Shown here: positions 26,901 to 35,055 of the stretch, piece by piece
How the letters are laid out: every line of letters starts with the position of its first letter
Numbering within the stretch: the first letter of the stretch is position 1
NCBI GenBank assembly: GCA_964632995.1
Contig: CAZWDL010000021.1
Coordinates: 10,521 to 74,520, forward strand
DNA from: CAZWDL01 sp964632995
Lineage (GTDB): Bacteria > Bacteroidota > Bacteroidia > Chitinophagales > Saprospiraceae
DNA length: 64,000 nucleotides
Reading direction: 5' to 3'
Made by a program: the position numbers and the translations under genes
The notes under the pieces: model-generated
Told to the model about the DNA's origin: nothing
Seen by the model: only the letters and a program-made list of their open reading frames with translations
The model's database searches: none

Positions 26901-28989
26901 CCGCGTCAAGCGTCAGGCGCTCCCCGGTACATAAGGCATAACGGTCAGCCAATTCAGGCCGGCGCTTGTCAAAAGCCTGCACATTCAGCGCTGTTGATCC
27001 GGCGCAGCCCGCAGCATTGGTTACGGTTATGCTGTAAGGACCGCCCGTTTTGACTTTAATAGCCTGGCTGGAAGCACCGGTGGACCAGCGGTAGGAGGCA
27101 TAGCCGGTGCCGACATCGAGGAAGATGGAGTCCCCCCGGCAAAGAGTGGAATCCCCCATCAACTGCGGCCTGGGTGACGCGATGGTGTCCAGTGTGAAAT
27201 TATCCGATCCCGAACAACCGAAGGCATCTGTTACCGTAACGGTATAGACTCCCGGAGAACGAACCGGTAAAAGGCGGGAAGAATCGCCCGTTGACCAAAG
27301 GTATCCCTGAAAGCCCAGACCGGCATTGAGGGTAGTGCCGGCGCCACTACAAATCAGATCCTCGCCACCGATGGTGGGAAGTGGATTAGCACGAACGGAA
27401 ATATTTTTCGATCCTGCGCCGACGCACTGATTCTCGTCAGTAACCGTCACCGAATAAGTACCGGGCGTATCGACCTCGATACTGCGTGAGGACTGTCCGC
27501 CCGACCATTCGTAGTTCAGATAGTTGCCCGCATCCAGCTCGATAGTAGTCCCTTCGCAGAGATAAGTGGGTCCGAAAATGGGGGGAGAAGGTTCGGGATA
27601 TTCTATAACGGAAAAAGAGTCCACGGCTTCACAGCCCTCCGCCGTGGTAACGGTTACTTTGTATTGTCCGGTAGTATTTACCAGAATACTGCGGTCGGTA
27701 TCTCCATTCGACCAGCGGAAGCTTTGAAAGGAGGGTCCTACGGAAAGGGTAGTTTCTCCTCCGGGGCAAAAGCCGCGCTCTCCTGTAATAATAGGCTGCG
27801 GAATAGGATGGTTTTCAACGGTGACCAATCCTATCCCCGGACATCCGCTGCCGTCACTTACACTGACCCGGTATTCGCCAGGATCGCTCACCGTTCGCGT
27901 GGCGCCTGTTTCGTTATCCGACCACTGATAATCGTCAAATCCACCGGTTACCCGGAGTACGCCGGTTTCTCCGGGACAGAAGATGGTGTCCCCATCGATT
28001 TCCGGTATGGGGCCGGCCTTGACATTCAGAAGAACAGAGTCTTGCTTTATACATTTTCCTTCTTCAACGCGTAATTTATACAAAATTTCCCCGCTAAACC
28101 CGGCCGGGATGTTCACCTGAGGCTCCAGCACGTTGGGATCACTGAGAAAAGCGGTCGTATTACCAGGCCCCTCCCAGATGTATGTTTCCCCGCCATTGGT
28201 ATTGAATGCAGCGCCCTGTAATTGCAGCGCTTGATCTCCGGCGCAAACCTCCTGAGACGGGCCTGCCTCAGTATAGGCATCCACACAGCGGGGATTGGCG
28301 ATACAGTTGAGAAAAGGAGCCGCCGAGCCACCCCAGGTGAGCTGGAAATCTATCACGTCTACGGTATCAAGGTCTATATCGCGTTGAAAAAAGTCGAGAA
28401 TCAGGTAAAAGCCTTGCGTAGGCTGCACTTCCATGGGGGCCACAAATCCGTCGGCCGGACGTCCCAGTGCATCCGTAGTGAACCCTTCCGAAAACTCTGT
28501 TTGATAAACGGTATCAATCACCTGCCCCAGGGCGTTCCTGCGCAAAGTATAGGGGCGAAGACCGGTAGTGTCGCCGGATACACCGTAGGTATTGGGATCG
28601 GAAAATGAACAGCGAAGGGGCATACCAAGGCTGTCACAGTTCAGGTCGGCGCCGTAAATCGCAAAGTCAAAATCGGTGTTGCCGCCCTGCAGAGCTTTGA
28701 TCGAGAATTCAATACTGCTGTTGGGAGGCATATCCGCTCTGAACTCAAAGTAGTACCAGGCACTGATGCGTTCCAGTTCCTGAAGACACCCTTCACTATT
28801 GTTGGGATTGGCAAAATCATCTATTCCTCTGCCCTGAGGCTTGAAACTGATCCTGTCATCGCTGCAGATGACGATCGCCGTCTCGCAGTCGGTATTCACC
28901 TGAGCAAGAATTCCCCAAGGCAACATACAGGAAAAGATTAGTAGAAAGCCGTTATTAATTACACTCCGCATTTCGAATAAGTTTAGCAT
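23923..28989 (-). CDS. Giant secreted repeat protein with T9SS type B sorting domain
   Basis: The 1688-residue protein has a signal peptide ending ILAQ near residue 30. An N-terminal region (30-240) resembles the non-repetitive head of gliding-associated proteins. Next come eleven ~69-residue PKD/Ig-like repeats (about 325-1085), each with a Cys early (FCxG), a Y-x-W-S-x-G core and a V-T-V-T-D-x-x-G-C end. Four longer ~90-residue modules follow (LDCK.., LECD..), then a SprB-type repeat (CFGEEDGHIEI). The C-terminal gliding-motility-associated domain reads YIPNAFSPNDDGQNDRFYI to the end. The sorting domain directs export by type IX secretion; an adhesin or cell-surface filament is likely. ATG at 28971 is an alternative start. 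Confidence 0.92.
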   Translation of the reverse strand: MLNLFEMRSVINNGFLLIFSCMLPWGILAQVNTDCETAIVICSDDRISFKPQGRGIDDFANPNNSEGCLQELERISAWYYFEFRADMPPNSSIEFSIKALQGGNTDFDFAIYGADLNCDSLGMPLRCSFSDPNTYGVSGDTTGLRPYTLRRNALGQVIDTVYQTEFSEGFTTDALGRPADGFVAPMEVQPTQGFYLILDFFQRDIDLDTVDVIDFQLTWGGSAAPFLNCIANPRCVDAYTEAGPSQEVCAGDQALQLQGAAFNTNGGETYIWEGPGNTTAFLSDPNVLEPQVNIPAGFSGEILYKLRVEEGKCIKQDSVLLNVKAGPIPEIDGDTIFCPGETGVLRVTGGFDDYQWSDNETGATRTVSDPGEYRVSVSDGSGCPGIGLVTVENHPIPQPIITGERGFCPGGETTLSVGPSFQSFRWSNGDTDRSILVNTTGQYKVTVTTAEGCEAVDSFSVIEYPEPSPPIFGPTYLCEGTTIELDAGNYLNYEWSGGQSSRSIEVDTPGTYSVTVTDENQCVGAGSKNISVRANPLPTIGGEDLICSGAGTTLNAGLGFQGYLWSTGDSSRLLPVRSPGVYTVTVTDAFGCSGSDNFTLDTIASPRPQLMGDSTLCRGDSIFLDVGTGYASYRWSTGASSQAIKVKTGGPYSITVTNAAGCAGSTALNVQAFDKRRPELADRYALCTGERLTLDAGTGFQNYRWSSGETSQELTVDQGGSYEVTVTDENGCVSAREAFVEEFTIVEPVIRGQEEFCSGQRLSLFVEGPYVSYSWSTGDTLSNISIAEGGSYRVSVTDANGCSTSKERSILEKPSPIIDIEGDTLFCEGESTTLSVDPAYSGYTWTNGSTSPEITVSDPGFYGIVVRAGNGCTTSDEVRVSQSPAPRTALNPEAFYCPEQSVRLDAGPGYSSYQWSDSSAEQTLEVSEPGIYQVTVTNQVGCAGSAQTIVYQLPGPRPAIETEQSYCEGTTAVLRADSNFVSFQWSTGDTSYAVEVAEPGAYEVTVVDSNGCEAGKTIFLEELAAPDFEVLGDRYFCEGASTSLDIEGIFEAYSWSTGSGSRSIQVDSAGTYAVSVTNMDGCQTSANVAVKEVPKPLADAGDPGRLDCRIPLIRIGGAGSTLGARYDYQWNGPGINETNQGGITPAVSAGGDYFLQVVDTVYGCLSQPDTVFVEDLRFTPRAVIQPVGQLTCSNPSITIDASRSERRPAFVYSWENAENQALNPTDPLRLEVETPGLYYFSIEDTLTGCGIREQMLIGADQAAPVVSAGPERQLDCKNEKVRLDAAATLTGPDIVLTWVNSAGDTLRTNSPLAPVIDEAGTYILHARNERNGCLAADTTQVRLDLGTPVAQAGEDQQLECDFPEVILDASASSAGPSIRYEWFSAQDTGFMSSSRSVTVDEEGTYFLQITDTNNGCTAIDTVEVARNTNIPVGLQVTASPTTCFGEEDGHIEIGGVNGGEGPYLYSLNDRPFSTGQRFEGLAAGAYTLTVQDVNGCEYRSAAVVENGNNLRLDLGEDRAIKLGDSVTLQALVNIPPGEIESFQWEEPDTLSNDSTMAIVVRPVLKTRYSAMVVDSNGCTAVDDVIITVLKRDQLYIPNAFSPNDDGQNDRFYIFSANELVKIKYLKIFERWGPLVYEIDNPRPNYPSDGWDGRFQGRFLNPGVFVYFLEVEFPDGTTEMFKGDVTLIR
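25737..28020 (-). repeat. Eleven tandem ~207-bp coding repeats
   Basis: These encode the Cys-bracketed PKD-like modules of the giant secreted protein. DNA identity between units is low by eye while protein motifs are kept (paired cysteines about 50 residues apart, YxWSTG core). The array is therefore old and diverged, not a recent expansion. The paired cysteines suggest one disulfide per module. Confidence 0.8.
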
Positions 28990-29332
28990 TGCACCGAGAC
29001 TCGTTATCCTTTACCAGTACAACTTATTCATTGGAAATTGAGGATAAAATTCCTCAAAAAGAAATGTCCATGAAGATTTTATCTAGATTGAGAATGCAGG
29101 GTAGAAGGGTTTCATCACTCTCACTCTGTAAGGTGTAGCTACAGGTAACAGTGGAGGGGGGATCCACTGTAAATTTGAAACAAAAATAACTTATATTTTT
29201 TATTTCCGTAGATTTTCAATTCCTAATTCAATAAAAACATCATAATTATACAAAAAAATGATTTATATTTTTTAACACCCCGTGTTAAAAACTACCTGTA
29301 TGGAAAAGCATACTGGAGGTAGCCTGTCAAGA
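28990..29332. other. AT-rich intergenic region upstream of the giant protein gene
   Basis: These 343 bp have no supportable gene. The region includes long A/T stretches and a symmetric hairpin (TTTTTAACAC at 29269-29278 with GTGTTAAAAA at 29282-29291). The hairpin's T residues lie in its own arm, so I do not call it a terminator. The promoter of the giant protein gene is expected here. Confidence 0.5.
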
Positions 29333-30592
29333 TTAGTGCTCCAGGCTTCTTCGCTTCATTTCCTGAAGCACCAATTGGTGCTCACGGCTCATATCCCCGG
29401 TTACGGAACTATTCTCCTGAGCTCTTCGGATCAGGTAAGGCACTACTTCGACGACCGGTCCGTAAGGTAAATACTTGGCGGACAGGTACCCTTCCTTGGC
29501 CAGATTGAAGGTCAGGTTATCACTCATTCCGTAGAGTTGGCAAAACATCAGGTGCGGGTGATCCTTGGGAATATTTTTTTGGTCAATTATTTCCGCCTGC
29601 AGCAAATTGCTCTGCGCGTTATGCGAAGCATTGACCAAAGCCAGCGTTTCGTAATTATCTACGCAGTACCGAACCGCCTCGTTATAGCTGGCATCAACAG
29701 CGGACTTATCCGGAAGGATCGGTGAGGGATAGCCCATCTCTTCGGCGCGTTCTCTTTCCTTCTCCATGTAGGCGCCGCGTACCAGTTTGGCAGCGGCAAT
29801 ATATCCTTTTTCCCGCGCTGCCCGGTGGGTCTGTTTCAACAGGTCGAGCTGTCCTTTCCGGTAGAGCTGATAAGTGTTGTAGACGACGGGCTGCTCCGTG
29901 TTGTAACGCTCCATCATCTGGACGACCAATGTATCGATAGCTCCCTGCATCCAGCTTTCTTCAGCATCAAAAGAGATCGATACGCCCTTTTGTTTAGCGA
30001 CGTGACAGATGCTGTCCAATCGCTTTCGTATATTCTGATACTCGGCTTCCTGTTGCCTGTTCAATGCTCCGGGGTTCTCCTGAACGGTCCGAAGCAGCTC
30101 ATTACGGGCCATTCCCGTAACTTTGGTGCTGACCATCCGTACACTTTTATGGTTGGCGGCAAATTCCAACGCGCGAATCGTTTCATTCATCGTGTAGTTG
30201 AAATCCTCCTCCTTTTCTTTCCCTTCCGCACCGTAATCCAGAATGGTATACACGTTAGCGGCATATAAGCGGGCCATCGTATCGCGGGATTCAAGAAGCG
30301 TGGTTCCTCCACAAAATTGCTCGTAAATGGTGTTTTTCACAATGCTTTCGATAAAGGGCAGGTGCATACGAATAGCGGCTACTCCTAGTTTAGAGCCGAT
30401 ACCGACGAGCCAGTGCTTGTTCATCAGGCCAAAAAGCCAGGCTGCCTTTTTGAGTTCCTTGTCTGATTTGTGGGAAAAGGCTACTTCCGTGTTTGAAAAA
30501 TCAACCACGGGGTCCTCCTCTCTGCCAGAAGCGGCATTTACTGCATGACTATGCTCTCTTCCCTCACCGATAGATTTCCCTGAATTTTCCAT
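29333..30592 (-). CDS. Proline dehydrogenase
   Basis: A 419-residue FAD enzyme oxidising L-proline to pyrroline-5-carboxylate. The barrel motifs are present: SVRMVSTKVTGMAR, VSISFDAEESWMQGAID, PVVYNTYQLYRKG, AAKLVRGAYMEKERERA and the C-terminal YLPYGPVVEVVPYLIRRAQEN with the two arginines that bind the substrate carboxylate. It is the monofunctional form without the aldehyde-dehydrogenase half of PutA, as usual in Bacteroidota. The poorly conserved first ~40 residues make the start less certain than the rest. The partner P5C dehydrogenase is not in the window. Confidence 0.93.
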   Translation of the reverse strand: MENSGKSIGEGREHSHAVNAASGREEDPVVDFSNTEVAFSHKSDKELKKAAWLFGLMNKHWLVGIGSKLGVAAIRMHLPFIESIVKNTIYEQFCGGTTLLESRDTMARLYAANVYTILDYGAEGKEKEEDFNYTMNETIRALEFAANHKSVRMVSTKVTGMARNELLRTVQENPGALNRQQEAEYQNIRKRLDSICHVAKQKGVSISFDAEESWMQGAIDTLVVQMMERYNTEQPVVYNTYQLYRKGQLDLLKQTHRAAREKGYIAAAKLVRGAYMEKERERAEEMGYPSPILPDKSAVDASYNEAVRYCVDNYETLALVNASHNAQSNLLQAEIIDQKNIPKDHPHLMFCQLYGMSDNLTFNLAKEGYLSAKYLPYGPVVEVVPYLIRRAQENSSVTGDMSREHQLVLQEMKRRSLEH

Positions 30593-30724
30593 GTATTATT
30601 CGTTTTTCTTTTCTTTTCTCCCGCTCTGCTTTTGAACACCTATCTCGGCGAAAAGAAAATTGCCGTCTTTGGGTATTGAAGTAATTTCGTATTTCTATTA
30701 AATCGATCCCTAAATTCAAAAAAA

Positions 30725-31483
30725 TCAGGCTGAATTCCAAATAGCCCAGGATCGCTCCGCCTGAAGATAGAGCATTTCCAGACCGTTTTTCACCGGACAG
30801 CCCCGCCGGGCGCCTTTGCGCAGGAAGGCCGTACGCTCGGGGTTGTAAACCAGATCGTACAGCAAATGGCCGCTTGTCAAATATTCATATGGCAATATAG
30901 GGAATGTTTCAATTCCGGGAGCCATCCCCAATGGAGTAGTATTGATGATCAACTGGTGGCGATCCATTAGCCCCTGATCGATCTCTTCATAAATTAAGTC
31001 ACCCCGCTCCGGGTTGCGGGATACCCGCAGAAAAGGTATGGACAGGTTTCCGAGCACATAAGCTACCGCTTTGGCCGCCCCCCCTGTTCCGAGCATAAGG
31101 GCAGCGCCGGGACGGGCTCCGTTCTCCTCCAGAAACCGGCGCAGGGAAGTTTCAAAGCCGTATACATCGGTATTGTATCCAATGAGCGCCTCCTTGCGAA
31201 CAGCAATGGTATTGACGGCGCCGATGGCGGCGGCTTCCCCCTGCACTTCATCCAGTAAGGGAAGTACGACTTCCTTATAGGGAATGGTTACATTGAGCCC
31301 CCGGAGTTCTGGAAAGCGCTTTATTAGTTCCGGCAATTTATCAATGGCCGGAAGGGGAAATAACTCATACCGGCGGTCCGATAAGCCTTCCCGTTCAAAC
31401 TTTTCAGTGAAATACCGCTTTGAGAAGGAGTGTGAAAGCGGATATCCGATCAAACCGTAAAGATGTGCGATGTGTTTTTCCAA
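30725..31483 (-). CDS. aroE: Shikimate dehydrogenase
   Basis: Reduces 3-dehydroshikimate with NADPH in the aromatic amino-acid pathway. The 252-residue protein has YGLIGYPLSHSFSKRYF at its start (substrate-binding Ser residues) and GLNVTIPYKE with the catalytic lysine. The catalytic Asp is in IGYNTDVYGF, the dinucleotide loop is LGTGGAAKAV, and the end carries NGLEMLYLQA. It is full length. It stands 58 bp upstream of the DUF368 gene end on the same strand without other aro genes near. Confidence 0.95.
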   Translation of the reverse strand: MEKHIAHLYGLIGYPLSHSFSKRYFTEKFEREGLSDRRYELFPLPAIDKLPELIKRFPELRGLNVTIPYKEVVLPLLDEVQGEAAAIGAVNTIAVRKEALIGYNTDVYGFETSLRRFLEENGARPGAALMLGTGGAAKAVAYVLGNLSIPFLRVSRNPERGDLIYEEIDQGLMDRHQLIINTTPLGMAPGIETFPILPYEYLTSGHLLYDLVYNPERTAFLRKGARRGCPVKNGLEMLYLQAERSWAIWNSA

Positions 31484-31541
31484 AGTATTTCCTATTTCTT
31501 CGCGCCCAGGCTTCGCTTGGTCGGGTAAAATTTCTTATTTC

Positions 31542-32519
31542 TCATTTATCCATCTCTCCCAGTTCTTCCAGTTCTTCTCCTTCTTCTACCGTACCAACAC
31601 GTTCTATGATAAATACCGAGGCGAACCCGATGATGATTAGAATGATCACCCCGGTAATCATCGGATCGCCTTCGAATTGCCCGGGTAATACGCTGCGTTC
31701 AATGAAAGGCACCTCCTCTCCCCGGCTGTTGATTCTGGTTTCGATGACATTGCGCCAGGGCCATATCTTATTCAAAGATCCAATCATGAACCCCGTCAGC
31801 ACCGACAGCGTCAAACTGCGATAGTTCCGAAAAGTCCAGGAAAGCAACCTCGCAAAGGTGGCCAGACCGAGCAGACAGCCGGCGGCGAAAGTGATGACGA
31901 TGATCAGGCTATTCGTATCCAGGGTTTCGAGCACGCTCTTCAAAGAGGGAATGATCAGCGTATACATGCCCATCAGCAACAGCATAAAGCTACCCGAGAT
32001 ACCTGGCAGAATCAATGCGGAAATGGCAATCATTCCGGCCAGAAAAACCATCCACAGGGCAGCACTGCCCTGAGCGGGGGTGGCAACGGTGATGTAATAA
32101 GCCAGAAAGGCACCCAGTACGAGTGCGGTCACCGCTCCGAAATCCCAGCGCTTCACCTGCCGGCCAATGTAGATGGCCGAGGCGATAATCAGCCCGAAGA
32201 AGAAAGCCCACAACAGTACCGGATAACGCTCCAGTAGTAAGGAAACGCCGAACACCCCGGCAATCACCCCGGCGCCCATTCCAATGAAAAGTGTCAGTAA
32301 AAAAGTACCATCGCCTTGTTGCCAGACGCCTTTCAGGCCGCCTTCGCGGAAAGCACGCAGTATTCCCGGTCCCAGGATGGTCTTGATCGCATGGATCAAG
32401 CGCTCGTAGATACCGGTTATAAAGGCTATTGTTCCCCCGGAAACGCCGGGAATGACTTCCGCAATGCCCATGGCCATGCCTTTCAAGGCCAGTACGATCT
32501 TTGAACCCATTGTATTCAT
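31542..32519 (-). CDS. DUF368 membrane protein (PopT-like)
   Basis: A polytopic membrane protein of about 325 residues from the chosen start. It shows the DUF368 signature KGMAMGIAEVIPGVSGGTIAFITGIYERL near the N-terminus and the second half-site LILPGISGSFMLLLMGMY, reflecting an internal repeat. The C-terminus is acidic. Recent work on the family assigns undecaprenyl-phosphate recycling across the membrane (PopT), a role in cell-envelope synthesis; that is family knowledge, not seen here. ATG 32519 is preferred because the 40 residues encoded upstream look non-conserved. Confidence 0.85.
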   Translation of the reverse strand: MNTMGSKIVLALKGMAMGIAEVIPGVSGGTIAFITGIYERLIHAIKTILGPGILRAFREGGLKGVWQQGDGTFLLTLFIGMGAGVIAGVFGVSLLLERYPVLLWAFFFGLIIASAIYIGRQVKRWDFGAVTALVLGAFLAYYITVATPAQGSAALWMVFLAGMIAISALILPGISGSFMLLLMGMYTLIIPSLKSVLETLDTNSLIIVITFAAGCLLGLATFARLLSWTFRNYRSLTLSVLTGFMIGSLNKIWPWRNVIETRINSRGEEVPFIERSVLPGQFEGDPMITGVIILIIIGFASVFIIERVGTVEEGEELEELGEMDK

Positions 32520-32688
32520 TCGGTCAAAGGTAATTATTTCGACGGATATTGCCAGCCCGGAATTCTTGGAGTTTACGAGGAAGCGCCGGCCTTCAAAGTG
32601 GCGCTCATACAGGACCGCGGCAATACAGTATGACTTCACGGAGTATTGCTCCGCCCGATTCTGCTAAGCTGAGCCTTCGCCCCACTGC

Positions 32689-33936
32689 TCAGTGCTCCCT
32701 GCCCTTGAGTTCTCCCTGAAGGAAGGAGCGCTCCAGTTCCTGCAAGGCCTGTTGCTCCTCCGGGGCCGCGCCCGGGTTGCCGAGCTGGCGCAGGTCGGGC
32801 TGCCCGGCGTCAACCCAGGCAGTAAACCAGGAGCACCCGATAGCCAGTATAGCATCGCGCATCCGTTGCTCTACCTGTCCGTTCAGTCGCTCCTGATAGG
32901 CCTGGGCATATTCGGTACACTCGGTCCGGATCGTGCGTCCCAGGCGTTCTTCAAAGCAATACTGTTTGTCCTTCGGAAAAGTCCGGCTCAACTCCTTCTC
33001 TATGCTCAACACCTCATCGACCAACTGATGACTGGCCAGCACGACTTCCCAGAAATAATCCCTGGGGGATTCGATGTATTGGGCTTTGCCGACAAAGAAA
33101 TCATATTGCTCATCGGCAAAAAGTTCGGGAATGCGGCTCTCCCAAAAAGCGTGAATACCGACCTGATCGGTGAGCTGGCCGTTGTAGTTCTCGGTGGTGT
33201 GCAACGGTACGTGCGCATCGCCGATATAGTGCCCCATCTCGGCCGATAGCCGCAAAATGCGGGCGACACTACCCTGCCGGAAAGCTTCCGTCAGGTTCCG
33301 CTGCATGCGCAACAGATGATAAGGTAAAATGCCGTATTCCGAAAAGTGATCGGTAACGATGACTTCCCTGCAACCGAGCGGCTTGCCAAGCATCGCTACC
33401 AGACTGTCGCATTCTACTATCCATTCCTCTTCATAGTACTGCGGTAGGATTTGTTCCTGAAAAAAGCGGCGGTATTGCGCCATACTTAATCCGCTTTCCT
33501 GCAGGACAGCGGCTTCCTTACCGGTAAATACGAGCTGTTCTTCCACCACCCGGATTGCCGAACTATCGATCAGCGTGAGCGTATCGCCATGGCTGTCGAT
33601 CACTTCCAGGTTGGCGTAGCGGACGAGGGCGTCGGTCCAGCGCCGGGGCACCTGTGCGAAGGGATAGGTTCCCCAATGATCAATATCGATAAAGTGCCGG
33701 GGTGCTTCATGCCGGGTGGCGTAGCGCCGCTTGTCGGGATCAACCGCGTGTTCGGTAATATATTCCAGGTGCTTTTTATAAAAACCGGTCATTTCCGGCG
33801 GAAGGGTAAAAACTGCCAGACGGTTGATCCGGCGGTGTGCGTAAAAGCCCCAGTCAGGGGCTTCAACGATGAAGGCGGTGGAAAGAAGAATGCTAAACAG
33901 GAGCAGACTGCGGCGGAAATAAGAGGGAACGGACAT
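32689..33936 (-). CDS. Secreted zinc-dependent hydrolase, S1/P1 nuclease or phospholipase C fold
   Basis: The 415-residue protein has a signal peptide (about 1-25), followed directly by DWGFYAHRRINRLAVF. Further ligand-like motifs are RHFIDIDHWG (Asp/His) and EMGHYIGDAHVPLHTTENYNGQ (His-x3-Asp-x-His-x-Pro-x-His), then HAFWESRIPE with the last His/Glu. This set matches the trinuclear zinc site shared by S1/P1 nucleases and bacterial phospholipase C. The mature protein starting at a Trp fits too, since that residue is a zinc ligand in the family. Whether the substrate is nucleic acid or lipid is open. Confidence 0.8.
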   Translation of the reverse strand: MSVPSYFRRSLLLFSILLSTAFIVEAPDWGFYAHRRINRLAVFTLPPEMTGFYKKHLEYITEHAVDPDKRRYATRHEAPRHFIDIDHWGTYPFAQVPRRWTDALVRYANLEVIDSHGDTLTLIDSSAIRVVEEQLVFTGKEAAVLQESGLSMAQYRRFFQEQILPQYYEEEWIVECDSLVAMLGKPLGCREVIVTDHFSEYGILPYHLLRMQRNLTEAFRQGSVARILRLSAEMGHYIGDAHVPLHTTENYNGQLTDQVGIHAFWESRIPELFADEQYDFFVGKAQYIESPRDYFWEVVLASHQLVDEVLSIEKELSRTFPKDKQYCFEERLGRTIRTECTEYAQAYQERLNGQVEQRMRDAILAIGCSWFTAWVDAGQPDLRQLGNPGAAPEEQQALQELERSFLQGELKGREH

Positions 33937-33947
33937 AGCACCCGGTT

Positions 33948-34970
33948 TTATTGTAAGATCTCCTCTTTGAAGAAAAAATCATAGGCCCATAGTACTTTTT
34001 TAAACACCCGGTGCTGAATGAGCATGAAATCCCCGGTGCTGAGCGCTGCAAAGTAGCGCTCCACCTGATCGGGGCCCACTACCCTACCTGTTTCGGGATC
34101 GAGTGCCCGTTGAGGATAAAGGGGAAATAAACTTGCGCTGAGTGTTTCGCCCTGGCGGTTGGTAACGCTGATGATACTGAAAGGCAACTGTTGGATCACC
34201 GAATCGCGCCGGGGGTTTTTGTTTTCAAAGGCTTCGGCGCCCAAGGACTCGAAGCCTGACAAGAAAACCTCTACCATACCCTGAGAAGTAGGCTCTAATT
34301 TGGCCGGAGTAAAATCATAGAAAGGAGTGACTTCAAAGCCTTCTCCCCTTCGTCTCAAGCGGAAAGATTTACTCTTTTGCTTAGGATATTCGATGGTCAC
34401 CAACTCGATTTGCTCCGGCTGGTAGCTGAAGACCGTTCTGTCACGCCAGTCCTCCCCGTTCAAGTTGAAGCGATAACGCAGGTTACCCGACCATCCCGGA
34501 AGATGCCCGACGTAGGGTTGCTCCGCGCCCTTGCGAATGATGAAAGTCCCTCGCTCATCCACCGTGCTACCGCCTATATAATAAGCTTTCAATAGCGATT
34601 CTTGCGCATCGTACAACTCTACTTTTATCCCGTTTGTAGCGAGATCCACAATCATGTGCTCCACCATGGCCTGTGACGGCTTATACTTCATTTCCAGGCG
34701 ACCGACAGCATCGAGCAGATTTTCTATCGCGTTTGGCCGGGCTTTCCACTTATCGTTGTAAAGCCAGTAGTCTGTACGGCGCTCCAGCGTAGTGCGGTTC
34801 CCTTTGCGGTCGACAATGAAGATCTTGTGGATATCAGCGGTATTCTCCACCGCAAATTCGCGATCCCATCCCGTCAGGGTGCGCTGTTCATCCTCCCGGG
34901 TCAGCAAATACCAGCCCGACAGCCCACCCAGTCCCAGAAACAATAAAAGTAAGATTACCGTACGATTCAT
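33948..34970 (-). CDS. DUF4340 domain-containing protein, gld operon member
   Basis: A 340-residue protein with one N-terminal membrane anchor (about 4-22) and a large extracytoplasmic part. The body shows the DUF4340 pattern (HKIFIVDRKGNRTTLERR, YWLYNDKWKARPNAIENLLDAVGRLEMK). DUF4340 proteins are commonly encoded next to GldG-like ABC transporter components, as here, 85 bp downstream of gldG on the same strand. A structural role in that transporter complex is inferred from context. Confidence 0.8.
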   Translation of the reverse strand: MNRTVILLLLFLGLGGLSGWYLLTREDEQRTLTGWDREFAVENTADIHKIFIVDRKGNRTTLERRTDYWLYNDKWKARPNAIENLLDAVGRLEMKYKPSQAMVEHMIVDLATNGIKVELYDAQESLLKAYYIGGSTVDERGTFIIRKGAEQPYVGHLPGWSGNLRYRFNLNGEDWRDRTVFSYQPEQIELVTIEYPKQKSKSFRLRRRGEGFEVTPFYDFTPAKLEPTSQGMVEVFLSGFESLGAEAFENKNPRRDSVIQQLPFSIISVTNRQGETLSASLFPLYPQRALDPETGRVVGPDQVERYFAALSTGDFMLIQHRVFKKVLWAYDFFFKEEILQ

Positions 34971-35055
34971 TGCACTTCTTTTTTACTTTCAATACTTTTC
35001 AGCCACAGCCCTGGAGCGGGTGATTTTTTACCCCTTCAATCCGCTCCCGTTTTCC

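Noticed and set aside
23923..28989. CRISPR-like or recently expanded DNA repeat
   Set aside because: The periodicity is ~207 bp and coding, with protein motifs conserved but DNA diverged; there are no short identical repeats with unique spacers.
29269..29291. Terminator for the proline dehydrogenase or giant protein gene
   Set aside because: The T residues form part of the stem and no T-run follows on either strand; it also lies on the wrong side of the giant protein gene.
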